Both the position numbers and the translations under genes were made by a program. Below the pieces are notes generated by a model. The model did no database searches. It was given only the letters and a program-made list of their open reading frames with translations, and was not told where the DNA came from. From Pseudoalteromonas phenolica (lineage in GTDB: Bacteria > Pseudomonadota > Gammaproteobacteria > Enterobacterales > Alteromonadaceae), in contig NZ_PPSW01000027.1 of the NCBI RefSeq assembly GCF_005876835.1, positions 62,001 to 126,000 on the forward strand: DNA of 64,000 nt, given 5' to 3'. This document shows, in pieces, positions 54,412 to 64,000 of the stretch. The stretch's first letter is position 1. Each line of letters starts with the position of its first letter.

Positions 54412-55197
54412 TCAATTCAGCAATTGTTCAATGCCACTTGGTAATGCATTTGATTGCACTCTAAGTGCAACGCTAATATCTTGCTGTAATTGAGATGAGA
54501 CATTTTTCGCAGTTTCTAAAGCATAGTCTGTACTTTCGATCCGCTCTTGAGTCGCAGTAGAAGCGATTTGTGTTTCTTGATTAGCATTTATTGATCTGTA
54601 AATCGAATTAGAAAAACTAGCCACTTCACTTTGTTGTTCACTTACCTGTTCTCGTAAGTTCTGCGCTAGATCTAAAGATTGTCCCGCTTTTAGCTGTGTT
54701 GATACATCAAAATTTGCTAGCTGCTCAACCACATCTGAGACATTGATATTCAGAGACTGTGGACCAGCTTGACTTGCAGAAACCTTAAATTCAACAGATT
54801 CTCCAGAAAATATAGGTTTACCTGCGAAGTTTGTTGATTCTATTGTTTGCTCTATTTCTGATTGTAATTGTAGAACTTCTGATTGAATAGCTTTTCTATC
54901 GTTGGATGATAAAGCCCCATTATTTGCTTGAATAGCAAACTCTTCTACTCGAATTAAATTGTCTGAAACACTCTGTAATGCATTCTCTGCAACTTGAGAG
55001 TATGACACGCCATCGTTGGCATTTCTTATTGCAACCACACTTCCTCCTTGTTCCGATAACACCCGAGAGAGAATTTGTATTGCCGCAGCGTTGTCTTTAG
55101 CTGAATTGATCTTTTTGCCTGAAGATAACTTTTCAAAACTGAGTTCTGACTTATTACTTTCAGCAGTGTTAGAAATATTTGCAGAATTAATTTTCAT
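54412..55197 (-). CDS. Small divergent flagellin
   Basis: This 261-residue protein has both flagellin ends and almost no centre. The N-terminal D0/D1 part has LSSGKKINSAKDNAAAIQIL and VVAIRNANDGVSYSQVAENA, split across the two conserved helices, and the C-terminal part has RIESTDYALETAK and NALPSGIEQLLN. It is shorter than usual and varies at many normally fixed positions (AAAIQILSRV for AAGLAIxNR). It lies alone, on the minus strand, beside flrA. No fliD, fliS or flaG is present nearby. It may be a minor flagellin or a junction protein; the major flagellin is presumably elsewhere. Confidence 0.82.
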   Translation of the reverse strand: MKINSANISNTAESNKSELSFEKLSSGKKINSAKDNAAAIQILSRVLSEQGGSVVAIRNANDGVSYSQVAENALQSVSDNLIRVEEFAIQANNGALSSNDRKAIQSEVLQLQSEIEQTIESTNFAGKPIFSGESVEFKVSASQAGPQSLNINVSDVVEQLANFDVSTQLKAGQSLDLAQNLREQVSEQQSEVASFSNSIYRSINANQETQIASTATQERIESTDYALETAKNVSSQLQQDISVALRVQSNALPSGIEQLLN

Positions 55198-55414
55198 ATT
55201 GGCACCAAAACAACGCTAAAAACTAATCTTGAGTATAGTTCAGCCGCTTAAACTATCATCAAACCCAGCTTAGTAACCTAAAACCTTCTATAAAATATGC
55301 GATTTAGTTTTCATATAAGCTAAAGTGTTGTTTAATTGTAAGGTTATTTAAAATCAACTGAGCACAACGACTTGTACATATCGTATTTTGTAAAGTTTTA
55401 AGTGCAATGGGTAA

Positions 55415-57591
<2,177 letters not shown>

Positions 57592-57633
57592 AAAACAGCT
57601 ACAAATATTATTCGTATCGAGGCACAAAATCCA

Positions 57634-58392
57634 ATGAAGGTAAATGCATTTGTCCAAGCAAGAATGAGCTCACGGAGGTTACCCGGAAAAGTTTTGAAAC
57701 CGATCCTTAATCGCCCTATGCTCAGCTTTTTAATTGAAAGACTTCGAAAGTGCGAACTCATCAACAATATTATTGTTGTTACTAGTGATGAACCTAGTGA
57801 CCAAGACATAGTTAATTTTTGTCATCAACAAAATATAGCTGTTTTTAGAGGTAGCCTGAACAATGTGCTTAACCGGTTTACATCTGCATTAACAAACTAC
57901 CCATGTGATCATATCGTTCGTATAACTGCTGATTGTCCCCTTATTGACCCTGAAGTTATTGATCAAGTTATTCAATTACACATTAATGGAAACTATGATT
58001 ATACAAATAATTGCGACACCCCTTCTTTTCCTCACGGTTTAGACACTGAAGTCATTCGGGCTGATTTATTGAAATCACTCGAGCATCATGAGTTAAAACC
58101 CTCTGATAGAGAACATGTCACTTTATATGTGAGAAACCGCAGAGAGCAATTTAAACTAGGGATACTAAAAAACAGCTCTGACCTTTCTGATTACAGACTA
58201 ACTGTAGACGAAATCGAAGACTTGACCGTCATCACCACTATTTTAGAGTCTCTTTACATCAGCAAGCCTGACTTCAGTTACTTAGATGTCGTGCAATTCT
58301 TAGAAGAAAATAAAGAACTTAAATTCTTAAATGCTAAATATAAACGCAATGAGGGTTTGATGTTCTCGCTCGAGCAAGAAAAACAATCTTAA
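57634..58392 (+). CDS. pseF: CMP-pseudaminic acid cytidylyltransferase (SpsF-like)
   Basis: PseF activates pseudaminic acid to CMP-Pse. The 252-residue product is a SpsF-type nucleotidyltransferase with the N-terminal signature VQARMSSRRLPGKVLKPI, the metal-binding ITADCPLIDPEVID, and a C-terminal YRLTVDEIEDL. SpsF-like enzymes replace the more common NeuA-like PseF in several pse clusters. The role is by position between pseC and pseG. The start is the ATG at 57634, 42 bases after pseC. Confidence 0.87.
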   Translation: MKVNAFVQARMSSRRLPGKVLKPILNRPMLSFLIERLRKCELINNIIVVTSDEPSDQDIVNFCHQQNIAVFRGSLNNVLNRFTSALTNYPCDHIVRITADCPLIDPEVIDQVIQLHINGNYDYTNNCDTPSFPHGLDTEVIRADLLKSLEHHELKPSDREHVTLYVRNRREQFKLGILKNSSDLSDYRLTVDEIEDLTVITTILESLYISKPDFSYLDVVQFLEENKELKFLNAKYKRNEGLMFSLEQEKQS

Positions 58393-58416
58393 CATCAGAT
58401 TCTGAACAGAGTTGCT

Positions 58417-59925
58417 ATGAAAGTTTTATTTAGATTGGATGCAAATCAACAAATTGGTGCTGGTCACTTTGAAAGGTGTTTCTCTATAGCAAAAGGAATT
58501 TTAAGCACCGAGCAGGAAACACACTTAACCATTACTTTTGCTTGTATTTCGCTTCCTAGCAAATATCAGCAGCGGCTTGCAAATGCAGGCTTTCACTACA
58601 TAAATTTACCAGCACTCATAAATCAAAGTATTGATGCTGAAAATTTAATTAGTCAGGTAAGTCACCAGATAGATATTCTCTTTGTTGATCATTACAAGTT
58701 AGCAAAAGAATGGGAAACTATCATGCGGCCTAAATGTAAGAGAATGGTTGCTATTGACGACTTAGCCAACAGAGAGCATGGCGAAGTAGACTTTTTACTA
58801 GATCAAACTTTTAATAGACTTGAAGACGATTACAAAGAATACGTATCGGCGAAAACAACTGTCTTATCAGGCTCTCACTACGCCTTATTACGCGATGAGT
58901 TTTACTCCAAAAGAAAAACACAGGCAGTACTACCAGGTAACTTCCCACAACAGATTGTTTTAGCCTTAGGCGCTATGAATAATGAAGGCTGTACTAATTT
59001 ACTTGTAAAATTATTATTACAAGTTAGGAAGCTCCATAGTTTATCATTTTCTTTAACCATCTTACTTAGCTCTCAGGCCTACCAATTAGATGAATTAAAA
59101 AGAGACATTGCCCAATATCCATTTATAAACTTATTGGAAGATTGTGACAATGTCGGTTTGATTTACTCAACATCAGACTTAGCTATTGGCGCATGCGGTA
59201 CATCAACTTGGGAGAGGTGTACGCTAGGTATACCTTCACTAGCAATCACTTTAGCCGAAAATCAAATAGAAATAGCCGAACAACTAGATAGATATGGGGC
59301 GCATAAATATTTGGGTGATATAAAAAACATAGACTTATTTAAGCTTGAACGTACTTTTATGAGCTTTGTGGAAAATAAACATTTAGTCGATGAAATGGCA
59401 AATAGAGCATTACAAGTGTGCGATGGGCTAGGTGTAGCAAGACTTCTTAGAAAGCTTGGCCTCGCTAAGGTTCACTTAAAAAAAGCAACTGAGCAAGACA
59501 TTAGAACTCTATATAAATGGCAATCTAATCCTGAAATTAGGAAATTTTCCAGAAATCCTAAACCTGTTTCATGGCTTGAGCACTTAAACTGGATGAAAAA
59601 AGCGCTCTGTGATCCAAGCAGACACCTATTTATTATTAAAAGCAATACGCATCTTAATAGTCTTCCAGTAGGGATGTTGAGACTTGATGAATTTTTAGAT
59701 GGGCATGAAATTTCTATCCTAGTTGATACCGAATTTCAAAATCAAGGCATTGCTTTAAAAGCAATAAGTAATATTCCGGATCATTTTTTGCTAGAAAATA
59801 TATATGCATCGGTCTCAACTGTAAACAAAGCCTCACAAAAGCTCTTTAGCAATGCCGGATTCAAAAAAGTTGAGGATGAATTATTCGTATTGACGAACAA
59901 AAAAGAACTTATCCATGAAGAATAA
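58417..59925 (+). CDS. Fused UDP-sugar hydrolase and N-acetyltransferase (PseG-PseH)
   Basis: This 502-residue product joins two steps of the pseudaminic acid pathway. The first 345 residues are a GT-B-like PseG that removes UDP: the GAGHFERC motif gives the catalytic His17, and ACGTSTWERCTLGIPSLA holds the C-terminal nucleotide site. Residues about 352-500 form a GNAT acetyltransferase (VGMLRLDE, DTEFQNQGIALKAIS, ASQKLFSNAGFKKVE), which is PseH-like and would acetylate the 4-amino group. A fusion of these two is also known as FlmD in Aeromonas-like clusters. It overlaps pseI by 11 bases. Confidence 0.9.
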   Translation: MKVLFRLDANQQIGAGHFERCFSIAKGILSTEQETHLTITFACISLPSKYQQRLANAGFHYINLPALINQSIDAENLISQVSHQIDILFVDHYKLAKEWETIMRPKCKRMVAIDDLANREHGEVDFLLDQTFNRLEDDYKEYVSAKTTVLSGSHYALLRDEFYSKRKTQAVLPGNFPQQIVLALGAMNNEGCTNLLVKLLLQVRKLHSLSFSLTILLSSQAYQLDELKRDIAQYPFINLLEDCDNVGLIYSTSDLAIGACGTSTWERCTLGIPSLAITLAENQIEIAEQLDRYGAHKYLGDIKNIDLFKLERTFMSFVENKHLVDEMANRALQVCDGLGVARLLRKLGLAKVHLKKATEQDIRTLYKWQSNPEIRKFSRNPKPVSWLEHLNWMKKALCDPSRHLFIIKSNTHLNSLPVGMLRLDEFLDGHEISILVDTEFQNQGIALKAISNIPDHFLLENIYASVSTVNKASQKLFSNAGFKKVEDELFVLTNKKELIHEE

Positions 59926-60985
59926 AGTAATTATTGACAATAAAATAATTAGCGACTCTACTGAGCCTTACATTATTGCTGAAGTTTCAGCAAATCATAA
60001 TGGTTCACTACAAACAGCCCTTGATACTTTACTTGCTGCAAAACAAGCCGGTGCGAGTGCTGTCAAAATCCAGTCGTATACACCTGACACCATGACCATT
60101 GATTGCGACAAAAAAGATTTTATGATTGAAGGCGGTTTATGGGATGGGGAAAACTTATATAGCTTATACGAAAAAGCACATACACCTTTTGCATGGCATC
60201 AAACGCTTTTTAATTACGCTAAAGAAATAGATATCACCTTATTTAGTACCCCATTTGATAATACTGCTGTCGATTTGCTCGAATCACTTGGCTGCCCCGC
60301 TTATAAAATAGCGTCATTCGAGATTACAGATATTCCCCTCATTAAGCGCATTGCCCAAACTGGTAAACCTATTATTATATCGACCGGTTTAGCTAATTTA
60401 GATGAAGTCGAAGAAGCTGTAGAGGCTATCAAGGAGCAAAATAACCACCAAATCATCATACTACATTGTATAAGTGCATACCCCACTCCTGTCGAAAAAA
60501 TGAACTTAAAGTCGATCATCACTTTACAAAATCATTTCAACCTTTTAACTGGTTTATCTGATCACTCAATTGGCTCAGCCGCAGCAAATACTGCGGTAGC
60601 ATTAGGTGCGCGAGTTATTGAAAAACACTTTATTTTAGATCGCAATCAAGGTGGACCAGATAGTACTTTTTCGATTGAACCGAGTGAGTTAACAGAGTTA
60701 ATTAACACTTGTAATCAAACTTGGTTATCACTTGGCTCGGGTAATATAACAACATCGAACGAAGAGTCTCCGAATAAAAAGTTTAGGCGTTCAATTTATG
60801 CGATAAATAATATTCCAAAAGGGCACATAATTTCTGAAGAAGACGTTAGAGTAATTCGTCCTGGGTTTGGGCTTGCTCCGAAATACATAGATAAGATTAT
60901 TGGAAGTAAGGCCACCATAGCGATTGAAAAAGGTACCCCAATTTCACTTAACTTTTTAAACAATTCTGCATTAAAGGATAATTAA
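59915..60985 (+). CDS. pseI: Pseudaminic acid synthase
   Basis: PseI (NeuB3-type) condenses 6-deoxy-AltdiNAc with phosphoenolpyruvate to form pseudaminic acid. The 356-residue product has the NeuB TIM-barrel (EVSANHNGSLQTALDTLLAA, KIASFEITDIPLI, LSDHSIGS, GARVIEKHFILDRNQGGPDS) and a C-terminal SAF antifreeze-like domain (about 290-350; FRRSIYAINNIPKGHII). It starts within the end of the PseG-PseH gene and is followed by a DUF4910 gene after one base. Confidence 0.95.
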   Translation: MKNKVIIDNKIISDSTEPYIIAEVSANHNGSLQTALDTLLAAKQAGASAVKIQSYTPDTMTIDCDKKDFMIEGGLWDGENLYSLYEKAHTPFAWHQTLFNYAKEIDITLFSTPFDNTAVDLLESLGCPAYKIASFEITDIPLIKRIAQTGKPIIISTGLANLDEVEEAVEAIKEQNNHQIIILHCISAYPTPVEKMNLKSIITLQNHFNLLTGLSDHSIGSAAANTAVALGARVIEKHFILDRNQGGPDSTFSIEPSELTELINTCNQTWLSLGSGNITTSNEESPNKKFRRSIYAINNIPKGHIISEEDVRVIRPGFGLAPKYIDKIIGSKATIAIEKGTPISLNFLNNSALKDN

Positions 60986-60986
60986 A

Positions 60987-62279
60987 ATGGATTTAAATAA
61001 TATCGGGAAAGTGATGTACGAAAGGGCTACTGAGTTATTTCCAATAAATAGAAGCCTCTCTGGTCCTGGAGTGAGACAAACTTTAACTTATCTAAAGGAC
61101 ATTATCCCCGAATTGAACATTCACAGCGTCAGCTCTGGTACTCAAGCTTTTGATTGGACCGTCCCTAAAGAATGGCATATAGACGATGCTTATATCATTG
61201 CACCAAATGGCGAAAAGATATGCAACTTCAAAGAGTGCAACTTGCATTTAATGGGGTATTCAATTCCACAGAATCGAACCCTATCGCTAGAAGCGCTTCA
61301 AAAACATTTATACAGTATTCCATCAATGCCTGACGCCATACCGTATGTAACGTCTTATTACAAAGAAAATTGGGGCTTTTGCTTAACCCATAACCAAAGA
61401 ACTAAGTTACGGGAAGGTGATTACAAGGTCGTCATTAAATCTAAGTTGTTTGATGGAGAGCTAAATTATGGTGAAATTGTTTTGCCAGGCAAGAGTGCTA
61501 AAGAAATTCTGCTCTCTACTTATGTATGCCACCCTTCAATGGCAAACAACGAATTATCAGGTCCAGTTGTAACTATCGCATTAGCCGAAGCGATAAAAAA
61601 AATGAAAGATAGAGAATACACATATCGCATTCTATTCTTGCCTGAGACAATTGGATCAATCGTCTATATATCAAAACACCTTGACCACCTAAAACAAAAC
61701 TTAAAGGCAGGGTTTATTGTTACTTGTGTCGGTGATGAACGCGATTATTCCTACTTAAACTCTCGACAAGAAAATAGCCTTGCTGACAAAGTTGCTATAC
61801 ATACATTGAAGCATCATACAGAAAAGTATACCCATTATAGCTTCTTAGAAAGAGGTAGTGATGAAAGGCAGTTTTGCTCACCGGGTGTCGATTTACCAGT
61901 TTGCTCTATTATGCGCTCTAAATACGGTACTTTTCCTGAATACCACACATCGCTAGATGATTTATCATTCATTACTGAAAAAGGCTTATCAGGGTCATAT
62001 AGGGCCTTGCTGTCTGCAATTCAAATTCTAGAACACAATTGGATATATAAAGTTACAACCCCATGCGAACCTCAATTAGGTAAACGAGGGCTCTACCCTA
62101 ATACAAGTGATATGCAACAAGACTATTCACAAGTAAGAAGAATGACTAACTTACTTGCTTATGCAGATGGAACGAAAGATTTAATTGATTTGGCAGATAA
62201 AATTAATGAAAGTGCTTTGAGCTTGATACCACTAATTCGCACATTAGCGCATTCAGGTTTATTAACAAAACAAGAGTAA
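60987..62279 (+). CDS. DUF4910 aminopeptidase-like metalloprotein attached to the pse operon
   Basis: This 430-residue protein has a DUF4910 zinc-peptidase-like fold (related to family M28), interrupted by a DUF2172 insertion and closed by a winged-helix domain at about 370-430. Candidate metal-site residues are His182 in YVCHPSMANNELSGP, Glu in LPETIGS, Asp in VGDERDYSYL and His in YHTSLDD. Where a classical M28 enzyme has Asp, this one has Asn-Asn-Glu. Proteins of this family often lie in polysaccharide or nonulosonate gene clusters, but the substrate is not established. It starts one base after pseI, so is probably co-translated. Deacetylation or amide trimming of the sugar is only a guess. 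Confidence 0.85.
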   Translation: MDLNNIGKVMYERATELFPINRSLSGPGVRQTLTYLKDIIPELNIHSVSSGTQAFDWTVPKEWHIDDAYIIAPNGEKICNFKECNLHLMGYSIPQNRTLSLEALQKHLYSIPSMPDAIPYVTSYYKENWGFCLTHNQRTKLREGDYKVVIKSKLFDGELNYGEIVLPGKSAKEILLSTYVCHPSMANNELSGPVVTIALAEAIKKMKDREYTYRILFLPETIGSIVYISKHLDHLKQNLKAGFIVTCVGDERDYSYLNSRQENSLADKVAIHTLKHHTEKYTHYSFLERGSDERQFCSPGVDLPVCSIMRSKYGTFPEYHTSLDDLSFITEKGLSGSYRALLSAIQILEHNWIYKVTTPCEPQLGKRGLYPNTSDMQQDYSQVRRMTNLLAYADGTKDLIDLADKINESALSLIPLIRTLAHSGLLTKQE

Positions 62280-62291
62280 CTAACAATCTCA

Positions 62292-62320
62292 GAGCTCTCG
62301 TTAAATAAAAACTAGAGCTC
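62292..62320. other. Hairpin between the DUF4910 gene and the methyltransferase gene
   Basis: A 7-bp stem GAGCTCT/AGAGCTC around a 15-base AT-rich loop lies between convergent genes. No good T run, so it is only a possible terminator. Confidence 0.45.
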
Positions 62321-62327
62321 AAAGAAT

Positions 62328-63017
62328 TTAACATTTTTTCCCTACCAGTACATACCAGTCATATGAAAGTCCAAACCAATTCATGGTAATTTCAGCACAA
62401 GAGATTTCAGAGCAAAATTGTGCAAAATATCCAGTAAAGTCTTCTTTATTTTCAAATTGCTTCATAATTTGCCCATTTCTCACATTAAAGTAGTCATTTC
62501 TAATTTCTACATAACCATCTTCAAGAGTTTTACATGAATCATATATGAAAGATGAAGGCATTGGGACTGAAGCAATAATATAGCCACCACTTTTAACTAC
62601 CCTCATAAGTTCCGTAATATGATTTAGGTAACTATAGTTTTTTGGTTTCATGTAATAACTACTATTCCATGTTACTAAGTAATCAAACTCTCCGTTGTTG
62701 TAAGGTAAACTGTCACATGAGCCCACCTTTAAATCTAAGTTTAAATTTGAGAAAGCAGGTTGATTAAGTGTGTTTGAAACGATGTCTTTAGTAATTTCTA
62801 CACCATGACAAAGCAAGCCCAAACGATCAAATAAAGGGAAGTTTCTACCATCTCCGTAACCAACATCTAGTACCTTTTTCCCTTTAAAATTCTTATCAAG
62901 AAAACTTAGCTCTGGAAATGTACCTAACAAAATTCTAATCAAAGCCTCTGGTGGGTAAGCTATTTGCGAGTTAGAGGCGTATACCTCGTTCCAAGAACTT
63001 TCTTTGCTATAAGCCAT
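62328..63017 (-). CDS. Class I SAM-dependent methyltransferase
   Basis: This 229-residue protein has the Rossmann SAM-binding motif VLDVGYGDGRNFPLF (about 49-63), an acidic motif II at GVEITKD, and the post-motif LVTWNSSYYM and VVKSGGYIIASVPMP strands. It belongs to the methyltransferase type 11 group. The substrate is unknown. It is transcribed against the pse operon and the following aldolase gene, and it looks AT-rich compared with the flagellar genes. Its location among sugar genes suggests, but does not show, sugar or lipid-linked intermediate methylation. Confidence 0.85.
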   Translation of the reverse strand: MAYSKESSWNEVYASNSQIAYPPEALIRILLGTFPELSFLDKNFKGKKVLDVGYGDGRNFPLFDRLGLLCHGVEITKDIVSNTLNQPAFSNLNLDLKVGSCDSLPYNNGEFDYLVTWNSSYYMKPKNYSYLNHITELMRVVKSGGYIIASVPMPSSFIYDSCKTLEDGYVEIRNDYFNVRNGQIMKQFENKEDFTGYFAQFCSEISCAEITMNWFGLSYDWYVLVGKKC

Positions 63018-63148
63018 CTTTTTTACCTAATAAAAAACACGGTTTTAAATTAACACTCTAACCTCTTATATTTCAACACATAAACGTCTGTTCAACATTT
63101 ATGCGTTCACAACCTACACCTTCTAAATTATTTAACTCAGCTTTGGTT

Positions 63149-63175
63149 TTGACTTACACTGGTACAGAATATGCT
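63149..63175 (+). promoter_or_regulatory. Weak sigma-70 promoter candidate for the aldolase gene
   Basis: TTGACT (63149-63154) is followed after 15 bases by TATGCT (63170-63175); the spacing is shorter than ideal. It lies 41 bases before the ATG at 63217 in the otherwise featureless AT-rich 199-base divergent region. Confidence 0.3.
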
Positions 63176-63216
63176 TTAAAGTTAACTGTGTAGAAATATA
63201 AATATTAGGCTTTCTG

Positions 63217-64000
63217 ATGCAAAAACCAACAATACTAGAGTGCACTTTAAGAGATGGAAGTTACGAAATCGATTTCCAGTTTACTAAAAAAGATACACAA
63301 GTAATTTCTAATGCTCTAGATAACTCAGGGTTTGAACTTATAGAAGTTGGTCATGGTGTTGGCCTGGGTGCAACAGACAAAAAGATTGGTATTGCAGCAG
63401 AAAGTGATGAAGTTTATATGCAAGCTGCGTCTAAGGCAGTTAACACCGGAAAGTGGGGAATGTTTGCCATACCAGGCATTGCTGAACTACAACATCTGGA
63501 TCTTGCTAAAAATTACGATATGGACTTTGTTAGGATTGGTTGCACGATTGAAGGTCTATCAAACTGTAAATCTTTTATAGAAAAGGCTTTAGAGTATGGA
63601 ATAACACCTTACGTTAACTTTATGAAATCATATGCAGTACACCCTGAAGCATTAGCAAAATCAGCAAGTGTGGCGTTTGATATGGGTGCTGAAGCAGTTT
63701 ATGTTGTTGACTCTGCAGGAGGTATGCTCCCCAAAGAGGTGCAAGAGTATATTCAAGCTATAATTTCAGAAAACAGTCAGGCAAAGGTCGGGTTTCATGG
63801 CCATAATAATCTAGGCTTAGGAATAGGAAATGCACTAGCAGCTATGGAAGCTGGCGCAATGATCATTGATACTTCTCTACAAGGTTTTGGTAGAAGCGCA
63901 GGAAATACTTCTACTGAGCAATTCCTAGGTTGCTTAGCGCGTATGGGGCTAGAAGGCAATATTGATCCTCTAAAAGTCATGGATGTTGGCGAAGATTTAA
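63217..64000 (+). CDS. DmpG/HMGL-like pyruvate aldolase, N-terminal part (cut by window end)
   Basis: The frame is open from the ATG at 63217 to the end of the window (261 codons, no stop). It is a DRE-TIM metallolyase: TLRDGSYE carries the metal-binding Asp of the LRDG motif at residues 10-13, IEVGHGVGLG follows, and GFHGHNNLGLGIGN gives the metal ligands His194 and His196. These features are closest to 4-hydroxy-2-oxovalerate aldolase (DmpG), although the DmpG HHNLSLG is HNNLGLG here. Such aldolases couple or split pyruvate with an aldehyde. No DmpF-like dehydrogenase is visible, and the neighbouring pse genes suggest a role in sugar modification, which is inference. Confidence 0.85.
   Translation, partial: MQKPTILECTLRDGSYEIDFQFTKKDTQVISNALDNSGFELIEVGHGVGLGATDKKIGIAAESDEVYMQAASKAVNTGKWGMFAIPGIAELQHLDLAKNYDMDFVRIGCTIEGLSNCKSFIEKALEYGITPYVNFMKSYAVHPEALAKSASVAFDMGAEAVYVVDSAGGMLPKEVQEYIQAIISENSQAKVGFHGHNNLGLGIGNALAAMEAGAMIIDTSLQGFGRSAGNTSTEQFLGCLARMGLEGNIDPLKVMDVGEDL

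Overview
The window looks like a chromosomal segment of a polarly flagellated marine gammaproteobacterium of the Alteromonadales, most like Pseudoalteromonas. This rests on the FlrA/FlrB/FlrC regulator set, the FlhF/FlhG and ParC/ParP polar-placement genes, the chemotaxis genes joined to the flagellar export genes, and the moderately AT-rich sequence. Species assignment is inference. No rRNA, tRNA, CRISPR array, IS element or prophage was seen.

Layout. (1) 1-2639 holds the end of the pdxA-rsmA-apaG-apaH housekeeping operon. (2) 2753-6797 holds two methyl-accepting chemotaxis proteins separated by a terminator and a short palindromic repeat. (3) 6876-11986 holds putP (TTG start), an EAL-HDOD signalling protein and a TonB-dependent copper receptor of the OprC/NosA type. 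(4) 12060-19828, minus strand, is a complete cytochrome c maturation operon ccmABCDEFGHI with mlaA directly attached to its end. (5) 19889-22914, plus strand, encodes a second, divergent FliK-like protein and a free-standing FlhB C-terminal domain. (6) 22952-49193, minus strand, is the flagellar/chemotaxis block: fliEFGHIJ, fliKLMNOPQR-flhB, flhA-flhF-flhG-fliA, cheY-cheZ-cheA, then cheB-parC-parP-cheW and a DUF2802 gene. (7) 49349-54256 holds flrC, flrB and flrA, interrupted by tag on the opposite strand. (8) 54412-55197 is a short divergent flagellin. (9) 55421-62279 is a pseudaminic acid operon, pseB-pseC-pseF-pseGH(fusion)-pseI, ending in a DUF4910 peptidase-like gene. A convergent methyltransferase gene and the start of a DmpG-like aldolase gene follow, and the latter is cut by the window end.

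How it works together. FlrA and the FlrB/FlrC two-component pair both feed enhancer-binding proteins with an intact GAFTGA loop. Four minus-strand sites with exact GG-N10-GC spacing lie 36-70 bp upstream of flrB, fliE, fliK and flhA, so the sequence itself shows a sigma-54 cascade. FliA would drive the late genes. FlhF/FlhG set the number and position of the flagellum, and ParC/ParP the polar placement of the chemotaxis array. The pse genes would supply CMP-pseudaminic acid for flagellin (or surface glycan) glycosylation.

The less ordinary parts are: the FliK-like/FlhB-C pair, which looks like a second or auxiliary substrate-specificity switch; three short acidic repeats where CheA would normally carry its P2 domain; a terminator-like hairpin between cheA and cheB; the pseG-pseH fusion; the DUF4910, methyltransferase and aldolase genes beside pseI; the small flagellin in the place where flaG/fliD/fliS might be expected; and the repeat-derived 12-bp hairpin in the tag leader.
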